Shown here: positions 43,200-51,942 of the stretch, piece by piece
Numbering within the stretch: the stretch's first letter is position 1
Layout: the number at the start of each line of letters is the position of its first letter
From: DATGZH01 sp035297265
GTDB lineage: Bacteria; Actinomycetota; Acidimicrobiia; Acidimicrobiales; RAAP-2
DNA length: 64,000 nucleotides
Direction of reading: 5' to 3'
Assembly (NCBI GenBank): GCA_035297265.1
Contig: DATGZH010000034.1
Coordinates: 1-64,000, forward strand
Program-made: the position numbers and the translations under genes
The notes under the pieces: generated by a model
The model's database searches: none
What the model was told of the DNA's origin: nothing
What the model saw: only the letters and a program-made list of their open reading frames with translations

Positions 43200-43865
43200 A
43201 TGGCGGACGGTTCCAAGCGAATCGTTGGACATCGGAGGGGTCGAGTCATTCTGGCCGGCCTTTTCGCCATGTCGGTGGGCCTGGTCACGGCGGCGGGCGT
43301 CTACGCCGGGCTCTCGGCGACGGCGACCGGGTCGGAGCAAGTGACTTCGGGCTCACTGAACCTGACGCTGAGCGCCGACGTCGGCGCCGGCTTCAGCAAC
43401 TTCGCCGGCAAGATGGCTCCCGGGGACGTCGACAACGTCTACGTCAACCTGAACAACACCGGGACCCTGGCCTCGGCCGCCGGCATGACCCTCTGGGTCG
43501 TCGGCGCTCCGGTGAACGCCCTGACCAACGGCTCGGCGCCGGGTGAGGGCCTCACGGTCACGATCACACAGTGCTCCGTGGCCTGGACGCTCGGCACCGG
43601 GGCCTGCTCGGGGTCGACCACCAACATCCTGAGCTCCACCCAGATCAGCACGATGAACACGGCGGGCACTGCGGTCAGCCTGTCCAATGTGCCGTCCCTG
43701 GCGGCGAGCGGCCTGCTGGCCCACCTGCAGGTGAGCCTCTCGCTCGTCGGCACGGAGACGTCCACCAATGGCGTCGCTCCCAGCCCGACGATCCAGGGCC
43801 TGACCACGACCCTGACCTACACGTTCACCGAGCTGCAGCGTGCAGCGGTCACGACCAACCAGTAA
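43200..43865 (+). CDS. TasA/camelysin-like secreted protein 1
   Basis: A 221-residue exported protein. Signal segment VILAGLFAMSVGLVTAAGVYAGLSAT is followed by ATGSEQVTSGSLNLTL, then beta-rich sequence with MAPGDVDNVYVNLNNTGTLAS, a pattern typical of TasA-like proteins (the N/G-rich strand after MxPGD). It ends in VTTNQ. AAGGAG lies 8 nt before the ATG. It is 81 bp after the SipW-like gene, across a notably AT-rich spacer. Likely role: surface fibre or matrix subunit. Confidence 0.78.
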   Translation: MADGSKRIVGHRRGRVILAGLFAMSVGLVTAAGVYAGLSATATGSEQVTSGSLNLTLSADVGAGFSNFAGKMAPGDVDNVYVNLNNTGTLASAAGMTLWVVGAPVNALTNGSAPGEGLTVTITQCSVAWTLGTGACSGSTTNILSSTQISTMNTAGTAVSLSNVPSLAASGLLAHLQVSLSLVGTETSTNGVAPSPTIQGLTTTLTYTFTELQRAAVTTNQ

Positions 43866-44427
43866 CGCTGGAAGGTCAGCACTACCTACTGGCTACCGCC
43901 ATGCAGCCAGGATCGCCACTGCGGTGGCGATCCTGGCGCTGGCGGTAGTCGCCGCGCCCATCGCCGCCGGGGGCGCCTCGAAATTGACGGGCGTCGCCAC
44001 GGGGAGCGAGCAGGTGACGAGCGGCACCTGGGGGGCCTCAGCCTCGCCCACCTCCTTCTCGTTCAACTCGAACACCGAGATGACCTCGACGGTCGCCAAC
44101 ACCGGGACCATCGCCATCACCCAGATCTCCTACACCGTGACGATCTCCACCCCCGCCGGGGGCAACCCCAGGCTCACCCTCTTCGTGTGCACCGTCCCGT
44201 GGAACGCCAGCCACAAGTGCACCGGCACCCAGGCCCAGATCGGCGGCACCTACACGAAGGGCACCGTGACGACCAGCCCCTCCAATGAGGTCCCGGCGGT
44301 CGGCGGCGACGTCTACCTCCAGGCCACGAGCGCCGCCGTGAAGGCCGGCACCACGGTGACGATGACCCTCTCCCTCGCCGTGTCCTCCGCCACCCAGATC
44401 CGGGCCCCCATCACCACCAACCAGTAG
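43840..44427 (+). CDS. TasA-like secreted protein 2
   Basis: A protein of about 195 residues. The signal segment IATAVAILALAVVAAPIAAGG is followed by ATGSEQVTSGTWGAS, the same mature-start motif as the preceding protein, then beta-rich sequence, and the chain ends ITTNQ. The only useful start is the GTG at 43840, which overlaps the previous coding region by 26 bp and has no ribosome site, so it depends on coupled translation. It is probably a second fibre or anchor subunit processed by the same peptidase. Confidence 0.7.
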   Translation: MQRSRPTSNAGRSALPTGYRHAARIATAVAILALAVVAAPIAAGGASKLTGVATGSEQVTSGTWGASASPTSFSFNSNTEMTSTVANTGTIAITQISYTVTISTPAGGNPRLTLFVCTVPWNASHKCTGTQAQIGGTYTKGTVTTSPSNEVPAVGGDVYLQATSAAVKAGTTVTMTLSLAVSSATQIRAPITTNQ

Positions 44428-44456
44428 GACCTCGTCCCCGCCGCCCCCCGAAGGGC

Positions 44457-45884
44457 TCAGGACCCCACGAGCCGTTCCAGGAGCCCGGCGTAGGCCAGCA
44501 GGTGCCGGTCGGTGAGGAATCGCTCGGTCACCCGTCGCCGGGCCCGCTCGCCGATCGCCCGACGCTCGTCGGGATCGCCGAGGAGCCCGGCGAGCACCGA
44601 GCCGAAGGCGTCGAGGTCGGCCGGGTCGTCCAGGAGGACGCCGGCGTCGGGGGCCAGCTGGTCGACGATGCCCCCGATGGCCGAGGCCACCACGGGCTTC
44701 CCTTTCCACATCGCTTCGGCCACCGTGAGGCCGAAGCCCTCGACGAGGCTCTTCTGGACGACCACGCTGGCCGCCCGTTGGATGGCGTTCACCATCGCCC
44801 CGTTCTCCTCGACGTCGTCCATGGGCAACGACACCAGCCGGACCCGGACACGGGCCTGCTCCGGCAGCGCCTCCCAGGCCGCCAGGACCTCGTGGTAGAC
44901 CTCGTCGCCCTCCGGGTCGTCGCTCACCCCGGCGACCGCCGGGCCGACGAGGGCCAGGTGGGCATCGGCCCGGCCGACCACGCCGCCCACGAATCCGGCC
45001 AGCACGCCCCCCATGTCCTTCAGGTGGTCCCAGCGAGACACCTGCACGACGAGCTCGGCCCCCTCGGGCACGGGCTCGCCCACGACGACGGCCGAACGGG
45101 TCACCCGACCGGTCGCCCCGCCCGGCCGGACGAAGTGGGCCGCCCCGTCGTCGGGCCTCTGACCGACGACGCCGAGGCGGGCGAGGATGGCGAGCACGTT
45201 CTCCTGGTCGAGGTGCTGGTTCTTGGGCGAGTAGGGGTCCACCGACGGGGCGATGGTCGTCACCTTCTCCTGGGGGACCCAGCCCGGTACGAAGGCCCGC
45301 CGGGAGAACACGTAGCCGTCACAGGCTTCGAGGTGGGGACGGAGCAGGGCCCAGGCCTCCTCGGTGAACCGGTTCGGCCGGTCGGCCCCGATGTGGCAGC
45401 GCCAGACAACGCTGGCCCCGGCGCCGGCCATGGCGCCGGCCAGTCCGGCCGTCTGCGGGTCGTGGAGGAGGACCACGTCGCCCGGACGGACCCGCTGGGT
45501 GAGCGCCGCCGCGTTGTCCGCCAGCACCTTGTCGTAGTGGGCGGCCTGGCGCGGGCCGAGCTCACCCTTGTCGCCACCGAAACCGTGCAGACGGTTGTGG
45601 ATGCGCTTGGTGATGGCGAAGAACTCGGGGTCGCCTTCGATCACGAGCCAGCGAGCGTCGATGCCGAGGTCGACCGCATACCCGACGAGCACCTCGAGCA
45701 TCTCGGCCACACCGCCCCCGGTGGCGGTGGAGTTCACGTTCCACACCGCGGTACCGGCGAGGGCGGAGCGGGCCGCCGCGGCCACGAGGCCGAGCTCGGT
45801 GTAGCGCTCCTCGCCGATCACCGGCACCAGCCGGGCCAGCTCCAGCCGGGGCACGTGGACCTCCTGCACCCGCGCCTCGGCCAC
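44457..45884 (-). CDS. treT: Trehalose synthase TreT-like glycosyltransferase (GT4)
   Basis: A 475-residue retaining GT-B enzyme. The N-terminal domain has AVWNVNSTATGGGVAEMLEVLVGYAVDLG, a TreT hallmark, and WRCHIGADRPN; the C-terminal domain has VVQVSRWDHLKDMGGVL and QKSLVEGFGLTVAEAMWKGKPVVAS, the GT4 E-x7-E sugar-nucleotide site. TreT joins NDP-glucose and glucose to make trehalose, an osmoprotectant. The GTG start lacks a clear ribosome site. It is divergent from the kinase gene. Confidence 0.86.
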   Translation of the reverse strand: MAEARVQEVHVPRLELARLVPVIGEERYTELGLVAAAARSALAGTAVWNVNSTATGGGVAEMLEVLVGYAVDLGIDARWLVIEGDPEFFAITKRIHNRLHGFGGDKGELGPRQAAHYDKVLADNAAALTQRVRPGDVVLLHDPQTAGLAGAMAGAGASVVWRCHIGADRPNRFTEEAWALLRPHLEACDGYVFSRRAFVPGWVPQEKVTTIAPSVDPYSPKNQHLDQENVLAILARLGVVGQRPDDGAAHFVRPGGATGRVTRSAVVVGEPVPEGAELVVQVSRWDHLKDMGGVLAGFVGGVVGRADAHLALVGPAVAGVSDDPEGDEVYHEVLAAWEALPEQARVRVRLVSLPMDDVEENGAMVNAIQRAASVVVQKSLVEGFGLTVAEAMWKGKPVVASAIGGIVDQLAPDAGVLLDDPADLDAFGSVLAGLLGDPDERRAIGERARRRVTERFLTDRHLLAYAGLLERLVGS

Positions 45885-45973
45885 GGCAGATCATGGCCGT
45901 TCGGACCGGCGCTTGCCAGGGAACGCCTGGCCCGGCCGGGTAGTGTCGTGCCGGGCGGCGGGCCCACGAGCGT

Positions 45974-47374
45974 GTGGGGGAGGACAACCGTTCCCATGGT
46001 GCCGGTCATGTCGGGCAGCGGGTCGTGCCCTACGTCCCCGAGCGGGGTCGCGTGCCGCTGAGGCGACGGTCCGAGGGCGCCGACCCGCTGGCCTTCCCGG
46101 GCTTCGCCGACCTGGAGCTGATCCGGGCCGGTGAGGGCTCCACGCTCCTGCGCGGCCGTGAGGTGGCCACGGCGCGGATCATGGCCTTGAAGGTGCTCGA
46201 GGTCCCCCCGCCCAGTGTCGAGGTGCTCCAGGTGTTCGAGCACGAGGTCCATCCGCTCGGCAGCCGCACCAGCCACCCGAACATCGTGGAGGTCCTCCGG
46301 GTCATCTCGACGGCCGACGGCCGGCCCGTCATGGTGATGGACGTCTGTCGGGGCTCGATGGCGGACGAGCTCGGCCGGCGGGGACGGCTCGGTCCGAGAG
46401 ACACCGTCGCCCTCGGCGTGAAGCTCGCCGGGGCGCTCGAGAGCGCTCACCGGTCGGGCGTCCTGCACCGGGACGTGAAGCCCCGCAACGTGCTGCTCAC
46501 CTCCTACGGACAACCGGCGCTGGCCGACTTCGGGTTGGCCCACCTGCGGGCGACGCTGCGGGCCACCGTGGGCGTCTACGGCCTCTACGGCGAGCACACG
46601 GCTCCGGAGGTGCTGGAGGGGGCGGCACCGTCGCCGGCGAGCGACGTCTACGGGCTGGCTTCGACCCTCTACGAGCTCCTGACCGGCCACCCCGCCTTTC
46701 GCTCCTTCGAGGACGAGGCCCCTGTGTCGTTCATCCTGCGCATCGTGCGCGACCCGGTGGCGCCCATCACCGCCGACGGGGTGCCGGCGCCGCTCTCCGA
46801 CCTGCTGCTCCGGGCCCTCGCCAAGAACCCCGACATCCGGCCGGCCAGCGCCCGGGCCTTCGGCGCCGAGCTGCAGGCCGTCGAGGTGGGGCGGGGCTGG
46901 CCCGAGACGACCCTGCCGCTCAAGGAGGGTTTCCCGCTCCCGCTCGCCCCCTTCACGCACGCCGCGGTGCCCTCGGGCAACGGGGGCAACGGGGGTCAGG
47001 CCCCCCGGCGACCCGAGGTGGCCGAGGTCCCGCCCGCCCCGGACGTGGCGCCCGACCCGGCGGCAGGGCCACCGGCCGGCACCGCGGCCGCTCGGCCGCC
47101 GGGGGTGGTCGTGCCGGTGCCCATCAAGCAGCGCGAGGTCGTCATGCGCGGCGCGATCGCTCCCACCCGCGGCCGCCCCCACCCGGTGCTACCGCCGCCG
47201 CTCCCCCGACGGCGCCCCCCGATCTCCTCGACGCCTCGGCCGACGGTGATCGACACCTCCAGGACCGGTGATCCCTTCCCGCGCCGCGACACGGCGACCT
47301 TCGGGCTGACCGACGGTGACCCTGACGAACCGGCCGAGGAGGAGCCGCGCCGGCGGCGGCGGCCCACCGACTGA
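45974..47374 (+). CDS. Serine/threonine protein kinase with Pro-rich tail
   Basis: A protein of about 466 residues with a Hanks-type kinase domain (about 45-300): a poor glycine loop (RAGEGSTLLRG), ATP Lys73 in ALKVLE, catalytic loop HRDVKPRN (165-172), DFG (185-187) and APEVLEG. The C-terminal 150 residues are Pro/Arg-rich without a membrane helix or PASTA domains, so it is probably soluble. The glycine loop lacks the usual GxGxxG. The start is uncertain; later GTG codons at the domain edge are possible. It converges with the TgpA-type gene 13 bp away and may signal to that module. Confidence 0.82.
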   Translation: MGEDNRSHGAGHVGQRVVPYVPERGRVPLRRRSEGADPLAFPGFADLELIRAGEGSTLLRGREVATARIMALKVLEVPPPSVEVLQVFEHEVHPLGSRTSHPNIVEVLRVISTADGRPVMVMDVCRGSMADELGRRGRLGPRDTVALGVKLAGALESAHRSGVLHRDVKPRNVLLTSYGQPALADFGLAHLRATLRATVGVYGLYGEHTAPEVLEGAAPSPASDVYGLASTLYELLTGHPAFRSFEDEAPVSFILRIVRDPVAPITADGVPAPLSDLLLRALAKNPDIRPASARAFGAELQAVEVGRGWPETTLPLKEGFPLPLAPFTHAAVPSGNGGNGGQAPRRPEVAEVPPAPDVAPDPAAGPPAGTAAARPPGVVVPVPIKQREVVMRGAIAPTRGRPHPVLPPPLPRRRPPISSTPRPTVIDTSRTGDPFPRRDTATFGLTDGDPDEPAEEEPRRRRRPTD

Positions 47375-47387
47375 CCCGAACGCCCTC

Positions 47388-49670
47388 TCAGCGAGACGAC
47401 GCGGTGGGGCCGGGAGCGACCCGGACCGCCGCCCGGAGGCGGGCCCCCGGGTCGAGGTGCGCCACCATGGCCCGCCTCGCCGCGTCGTGGCCCCGCCAGG
47501 CCCGAGCGGCGTCGACATCGTCCATCGGCGCCTCGGGGTCGAAGAGCGCCAGGTCGGCCAGCGTGGCGACCGTGTCCACCCGGTCAGCCGCCGCCGATCC
47601 GAGTTTGACCCGGGTGAGGGCCACCACCTCCGAAGCCGTGAGCGGCTCGAGCTCGAGCTCACCCAGCTCGACCAGGTTGTCGAGGGTCTCCTCCCACGCA
47701 CCGAGCACCCGCTGCCGCGGTGCCCCTCGGGCGTGGCGCCGACGCCGGCGGAAGTGCCGGCGGAGCACCGGCAGGCAAGCCAACACCGCCGCGGCGACCA
47801 CGAGCAGCGCCGGCAGGAGGTACAACCACGGGAAGCCGGCCGGCGGGCCGGGGACCTTCAGCTTGACCGTTGGTGCGAGGTTGTGCCCGCTGCGGCCGAC
47901 GCTCGGTTGGGCCGAGGTCTGCGGCAGGGTCGTGGTGGACACCGACGGCCCTGAACTCACGGTGTTCGGCGCGGCACCCAGTCGAGATGGTGTCGGGTCG
48001 ACGACGACCCAGCCGATCCCGTCGACCGGGATCTCCACCCACGTCCAGGCGTCGCGGTTGGTCACGTTGTAGGCGCGGCCGGGCTGGGCCAGGCCCCCGC
48101 CCTTGGTGAGTCGGAAGCCCGAGACCACACGGGCAGGGACGCCGAGGCGGCGGGCCAGGAGCGCGTAGAGGGTGGCGAACTGCTCCGGGGTGGCCAAGCC
48201 GACGGAGATCACCGCGTTCACGACGTCGGCGTACGAGGTCGCGATGTCCTTCGTCGGCTCGGGCTGACCGACCCCGACGCTGGCCTTGCTCTCCTGCACC
48301 TCCACCTGGTGGTCGTGGGTGCGGAAGTACTCGTCCATCGCGGCAAGGAAGGACAGCGTCGGAGCCGGCGCCTTCCCCGTCGCAACGTGCAGGACGTTCA
48401 GCAGCTGCTGCAGGTCAGACGAGGTGCCGGACGGCAGGGCGACGTCGGCCGGGAAGGCCGTGGCGAGCGGCCGGGCCAGCTCGGCCCGCGTCAGTGAGTG
48501 CAGGGTGACCTGAGGGGTGCGCGAGACCACGGCATAGGCGGTCCCCTTGGCGAGGTCGCCGCCGGGCACGATCATCCCGCTGTTGCGGTCGGTCTTCGCA
48601 CTGAGCCCGCTGACGGCCACGGGACGGTCGAGGTAGGGCATCCAAGGGAACGGCAGGTTGGACTCTATGACGTAGTTCTGCTGCACCAGGGCGCCGGCGT
48701 CGGCCGACGTGCCACCGAGGGGCTGGGCCACGGCACCGCCGGTCGGCGTGAAGACCTGCGGCAGCGCCCATTCGCTTCCCTGGTAGACGTCGACGTCGGC
48801 CACGCTCACATAGCCCGGGGCCGGGGCCGACAGGATGACCGAGAACAGGGTGGTGGCGGGGGCACCCGGTTGGCCGATCCGCAGCTCGGCCATGGCCTCG
48901 GGCGGAGAGAGCGTGGGCGACGCGGTGATGGCGGGTGTCCGGGCCGGGACCCGGGGCAGGCCCTCGAGGTGGCTGACGCCGGGCACGAACACGGCGGTCA
49001 GGCTGGCCACCACGGCCAGGCTGACCAGGCCGAGGACGACCGAACGCATGGGGAGGGCCACCCGCACCCGCTCGGTGAGCTCCTGGTCCCGGTCGGCCTC
49101 GCCCACGTCGGCCAGCCAGCGGTAGCAGCACAGGAGGCCGCCCTCGGCCACCACGAGGAGGGCGGCCCAGCCGGCGTCCTGCCCGGCGCCGCCGGCGCTC
49201 GCCACCGAAGCGGCGACGAATCCGAGCGGCCAGATCGCCGCGGCGATGCGCACGTGGCGACCCCGAAGGATGAGCTCGGCGCTCGCCGAGCCCATCAGCC
49301 AGCAGAGAGCCACCGGGACGACCATGGCGTATCGGGGTGAGGCGATGGGGAGCGTCTCGGACAGGAGCAGCGTCGGTCCGTGGACGAAGCCCCGTCCGAG
49401 GTCGGCCAGCCCGACCGGCTCGTGGAGGACGAAGACGAGGGCGTAGACGAAGAAGAGGACGAAGGAGACCGCCATCGACCAGCCGGCGGGCACGCGGGGC
49501 CGGAACGTGGTCACGAGCCAGGGCGAGAGCACCGAGACCACGGCCGCCCCGAGGAGCAACGGGCCGACGGTGCCCGACGGGAAGGCCCGGATCCACGGCG
49601 CCGAGGCGAAGAACGTCGTCAGCACGGCGAGGGGGAGGAGGAGCGCCGCCATGACGGCTCGTCGGTTCAC
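47388..49670 (-). CDS. TgpA-type transglutaminase-like membrane protein, catalytic residues missing
   Basis: A 760-residue protein: about six N-terminal membrane helices, an outside region, a transglutaminase-like core (about 480-562), one more helix (about 612-635) and a cytosolic C-terminus. In the core the line TPEQFATLYALLARRLGVPARVVSGF has Thr494-Pro495 where active enzymes have the nucleophilic Cys, and RDAWTWVEI has Asp540 where the catalytic His should be; only Asp558 of DPTP remains. It is probably a structural pseudoenzyme. The GTG overlaps the DUF58 stop by 4 bp (GTGA). Confidence 0.85.
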   Translation of the reverse strand: MNRRAVMAALLLPLAVLTTFFASAPWIRAFPSGTVGPLLLGAAVVSVLSPWLVTTFRPRVPAGWSMAVSFVLFFVYALVFVLHEPVGLADLGRGFVHGPTLLLSETLPIASPRYAMVVPVALCWLMGSASAELILRGRHVRIAAAIWPLGFVAASVASAGGAGQDAGWAALLVVAEGGLLCCYRWLADVGEADRDQELTERVRVALPMRSVVLGLVSLAVVASLTAVFVPGVSHLEGLPRVPARTPAITASPTLSPPEAMAELRIGQPGAPATTLFSVILSAPAPGYVSVADVDVYQGSEWALPQVFTPTGGAVAQPLGGTSADAGALVQQNYVIESNLPFPWMPYLDRPVAVSGLSAKTDRNSGMIVPGGDLAKGTAYAVVSRTPQVTLHSLTRAELARPLATAFPADVALPSGTSSDLQQLLNVLHVATGKAPAPTLSFLAAMDEYFRTHDHQVEVQESKASVGVGQPEPTKDIATSYADVVNAVISVGLATPEQFATLYALLARRLGVPARVVSGFRLTKGGGLAQPGRAYNVTNRDAWTWVEIPVDGIGWVVVDPTPSRLGAAPNTVSSGPSVSTTTLPQTSAQPSVGRSGHNLAPTVKLKVPGPPAGFPWLYLLPALLVVAAAVLACLPVLRRHFRRRRRHARGAPRQRVLGAWEETLDNLVELGELELEPLTASEVVALTRVKLGSAAADRVDTVATLADLALFDPEAPMDDVDAARAWRGHDAARRAMVAHLDPGARLRAAVRVAPGPTASSR

Positions 49671-50803
49671 CGGCTCACCTCGATGTTCCAGGCAGCAAGG
49701 ACGTCGTCGGCGGTCCGTGCCCGGATCACGCTCACCCCGGGGTAGCGGACCTCGGGGCCTTCGTCGGTCGTGACCGAGATGACGATGAGGCGCTGGAAGC
49801 GCCGCTTGAGGGCGGCCACGTTCGGGAGATCGGCCGGGTCGAGGACCCCCGTCACCACGACGAGCGCCGTCCCACCCCGCTCGTGGCGGAGGGCCAGGAG
49901 CTCCTGACGGAGCGACCCCCGCTCGTCGGGCTCGAGGGCCGTGAGGTAGTCGAGCACGAGGGGCGGATCGGTGGCGCCCGTGCCGCCCACCCGGGCCCCG
50001 GCCGACGTCCGCAGCTGCACCGGCGACTTGCCGGCGGCCGAGCACTGGACGACCGAGGCGGTGGCGTCGATGGCGCTCTCGAAGGTGTCGACGGAGTAGA
50101 GGGACGGTCGGACGTCGATGAGGACAACGGTGTAGGGCTGGCTCGTGTCCACGTTGTGCCGGATCACGAGGCGGCCCAGTTTGGCCGTCGACTTCCAGTG
50201 GACCATGCGCAGGTCGTCGCCGACCACGTACTCCTGGAGGCGGTGGAAGGTGATGCTCCCCTCCTGGGCCATGTCCGAGCTCGGCCCCTCGATGTTGCGG
50301 GTGACCCCGGAGGGGAGCGGCCGCATGGGCAGGACCCGCGGGTAGACCCAGATCTCGTCGTCGCCGGTCAGACGCTGGGTGGCCCGGGCGAACCCGAAGG
50401 GGTCCGAGCGCGAGATCTCGAGCGGGCCGATCGGGAACACCCCCCGCCGGTAGGTGGGGAGCCGGTAGGTCTGGATGCCGGACTGGCCCGAGGAGAGCCG
50501 GGGCAGCACCGTCCGGACCGTCATCGAGCCGTAGGGCTGGGCGGCGATCGAGGCGGGCACCGAGGACCGGCCCCGGTTCGTCATGTGGAGGTAGGCGATG
50601 GCCGGGAGCCCCTTGGCCACCCGGGGCGGCTGGATGCGGCGGTCGATGGCCAGGCGGGGCCGGCGGGCCACATAGGCGAAGGCCAGCACGACGAGGACGA
50701 AGGCGGCCCCGCCGAGCACCACGAACGCCGGCCACACGAGGAGCCAGCCCACGACGACCAGCGCCACGCCGAGGACGAGCGCGCCGAGCCCGAGTCGGGT
50801 CAC
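49667..50803 (-). CDS. DUF58 domain protein
   Basis: A 378-residue protein with two N-terminal membrane helices (LGALVLGVALVVVGWLLVWPAFVVLGG) and the DUF58 signature FHRLQEYVVGDDLRMVHWKSTAKLGRLVIRHN, followed by a von Willebrand A-like fold (TVVLIDVRPSLYS). It normally works beside a MoxR ATPase. GGAGG lies 5 nt before the GTG start. It is flanked by moxR (31 bp) and the TgpA-type gene (4-bp overlap), the standard order. Confidence 0.92.
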   Translation of the reverse strand: MTRLGLGALVLGVALVVVGWLLVWPAFVVLGGAAFVLVVLAFAYVARRPRLAIDRRIQPPRVAKGLPAIAYLHMTNRGRSSVPASIAAQPYGSMTVRTVLPRLSSGQSGIQTYRLPTYRRGVFPIGPLEISRSDPFGFARATQRLTGDDEIWVYPRVLPMRPLPSGVTRNIEGPSSDMAQEGSITFHRLQEYVVGDDLRMVHWKSTAKLGRLVIRHNVDTSQPYTVVLIDVRPSLYSVDTFESAIDATASVVQCSAAGKSPVQLRTSAGARVGGTGATDPPLVLDYLTALEPDERGSLRQELLALRHERGGTALVVVTGVLDPADLPNVAALKRRFQRLIVISVTTDEGPEVRYPGVSVIRARTADDVLAAWNIEVSR

Positions 50804-50834
50804 CGTGCCCTCCTCTACCCCTCGGAGCCGACCC

Positions 50835-51803
50835 TCAAGCGGTCACCGAGCGGGGCACCGGGACGCTCCCGAGCACCCGGCTGATCATCTCGGTGTTCGT
50901 CCGACCTTGGAGCTCGGCCTCGGGGTGCAGCACCAGGCGGTGGGAGAGGACCGGCTCGGCCACCGACTTCACGTCCTCTGGCAGGACGAACGAGCGCCCG
51001 CTCGCCGCGGCATGGGCCCGGGCGGCCCGCACGAGAGCCAGCCCGCCCCGGGGGGAGACGCCCAGACGGATCTCGGGCATGTCCCTCGTCCGAGAGACGA
51101 TCTCGACGACGTACTGCTCGATCGCCGGGGACACCACGATCGTCTTGATGAACTCGGTCATGCGCAGCAGGTCGTCACCGGTCATCACGTGGTGGAGCTG
51201 GTCCACGGTCGGGCCGTCTCGCTGCGTCCGCAGCACCATGGCCTCGTGCTCGGCGTCGGGGTAGCCGATGGCGATGCGCATGAGGAAGCGGTCGAGCTGG
51301 GCCTCGGGCAGCTGGTAGGTCCCCTCCATGTCGATGGGGTTCTGCGTGGCCACGACCATGAAGGGGCGGGGGACGGGGTAGACCGAGGCGTCGGTGGTCA
51401 CCGTCCGCTCCTCCATCACCTCGAGGAGGGCCGACTGGGTCTTGGGGGAGGCCCGGTTGATCTCGTCCCCGATCACGATGTTGGCGAACACCGGGCCCGG
51501 TCGGAAGCTGAACTCCGAGGTCGACTGGTCGAAGACCGTCACCCCGGTGATGTCCGAGGGCAGGAGGTCGGGCGTGAACTGCACCCGGTTCCAGGTCACG
51601 GCCACGCTGGCGGCCAGCGCCCGGACGAGCGAGGTCTTCCCGGTGCCCGGGACGTCCTCGACGAGCAGGTGGCCCTCGACCATCATGCACTCGACGGCCT
51701 GGCGGATGACGTCGTCCTTCCCGTGGATGACCTTGGCCACGTTGCTCACGAGCTCCTCGAAGCGCTGAGCGAAGACGGCGTTCTGCGTGGTCGTGGCGGT
51801 CAT
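50835..51803 (-). CDS. MoxR-family AAA+ ATPase
   Basis: A 322-residue chaperone-like ATPase: Walker A PGTGKT (52-57), Walker B IGDEINRA (Asp113-Glu114), sensor segment VVATQNPIDMEGTYQLPEAQLDRF with the second-region Arg, and the C-terminal lid GVSPRGGLALVRAARAHA. MoxR proteins assemble or activate complexes with VWA-containing DUF58 partners. AGGAGG lies 8 nt before the ATG, and TACCGT at 51825-51830 on the minus strand is a possible -10. Confidence 0.94.
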   Translation of the reverse strand: MTATTTQNAVFAQRFEELVSNVAKVIHGKDDVIRQAVECMMVEGHLLVEDVPGTGKTSLVRALAASVAVTWNRVQFTPDLLPSDITGVTVFDQSTSEFSFRPGPVFANIVIGDEINRASPKTQSALLEVMEERTVTTDASVYPVPRPFMVVATQNPIDMEGTYQLPEAQLDRFLMRIAIGYPDAEHEAMVLRTQRDGPTVDQLHHVMTGDDLLRMTEFIKTIVVSPAIEQYVVEIVSRTRDMPEIRLGVSPRGGLALVRAARAHAAASGRSFVLPEDVKSVAEPVLSHRLVLHPEAELQGRTNTEMISRVLGSVPVPRSVTA

Positions 51804-51942
51804 GGACGATTCCTCCTGACGCCGTACGGTAGGCCGTCCAACAGTCCAGGTGGCGGCAAGGGCGCTCCGACCGAGTGCCGGCTCGCCGGGCGGTTCGACG
51901 AGCGGGCGACGGTGCCGTGGCGCGGTGGGCTGAGAGCGGCGC

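Noticed and set aside
49671..50735. Upstream extension of the TgpA-like protein to 1115 residues
   Set aside because: The extra N-terminus is an out-of-frame shadow of the DUF58 gene; the GTG at 49670 overlapping the DUF58 stop is the natural start.
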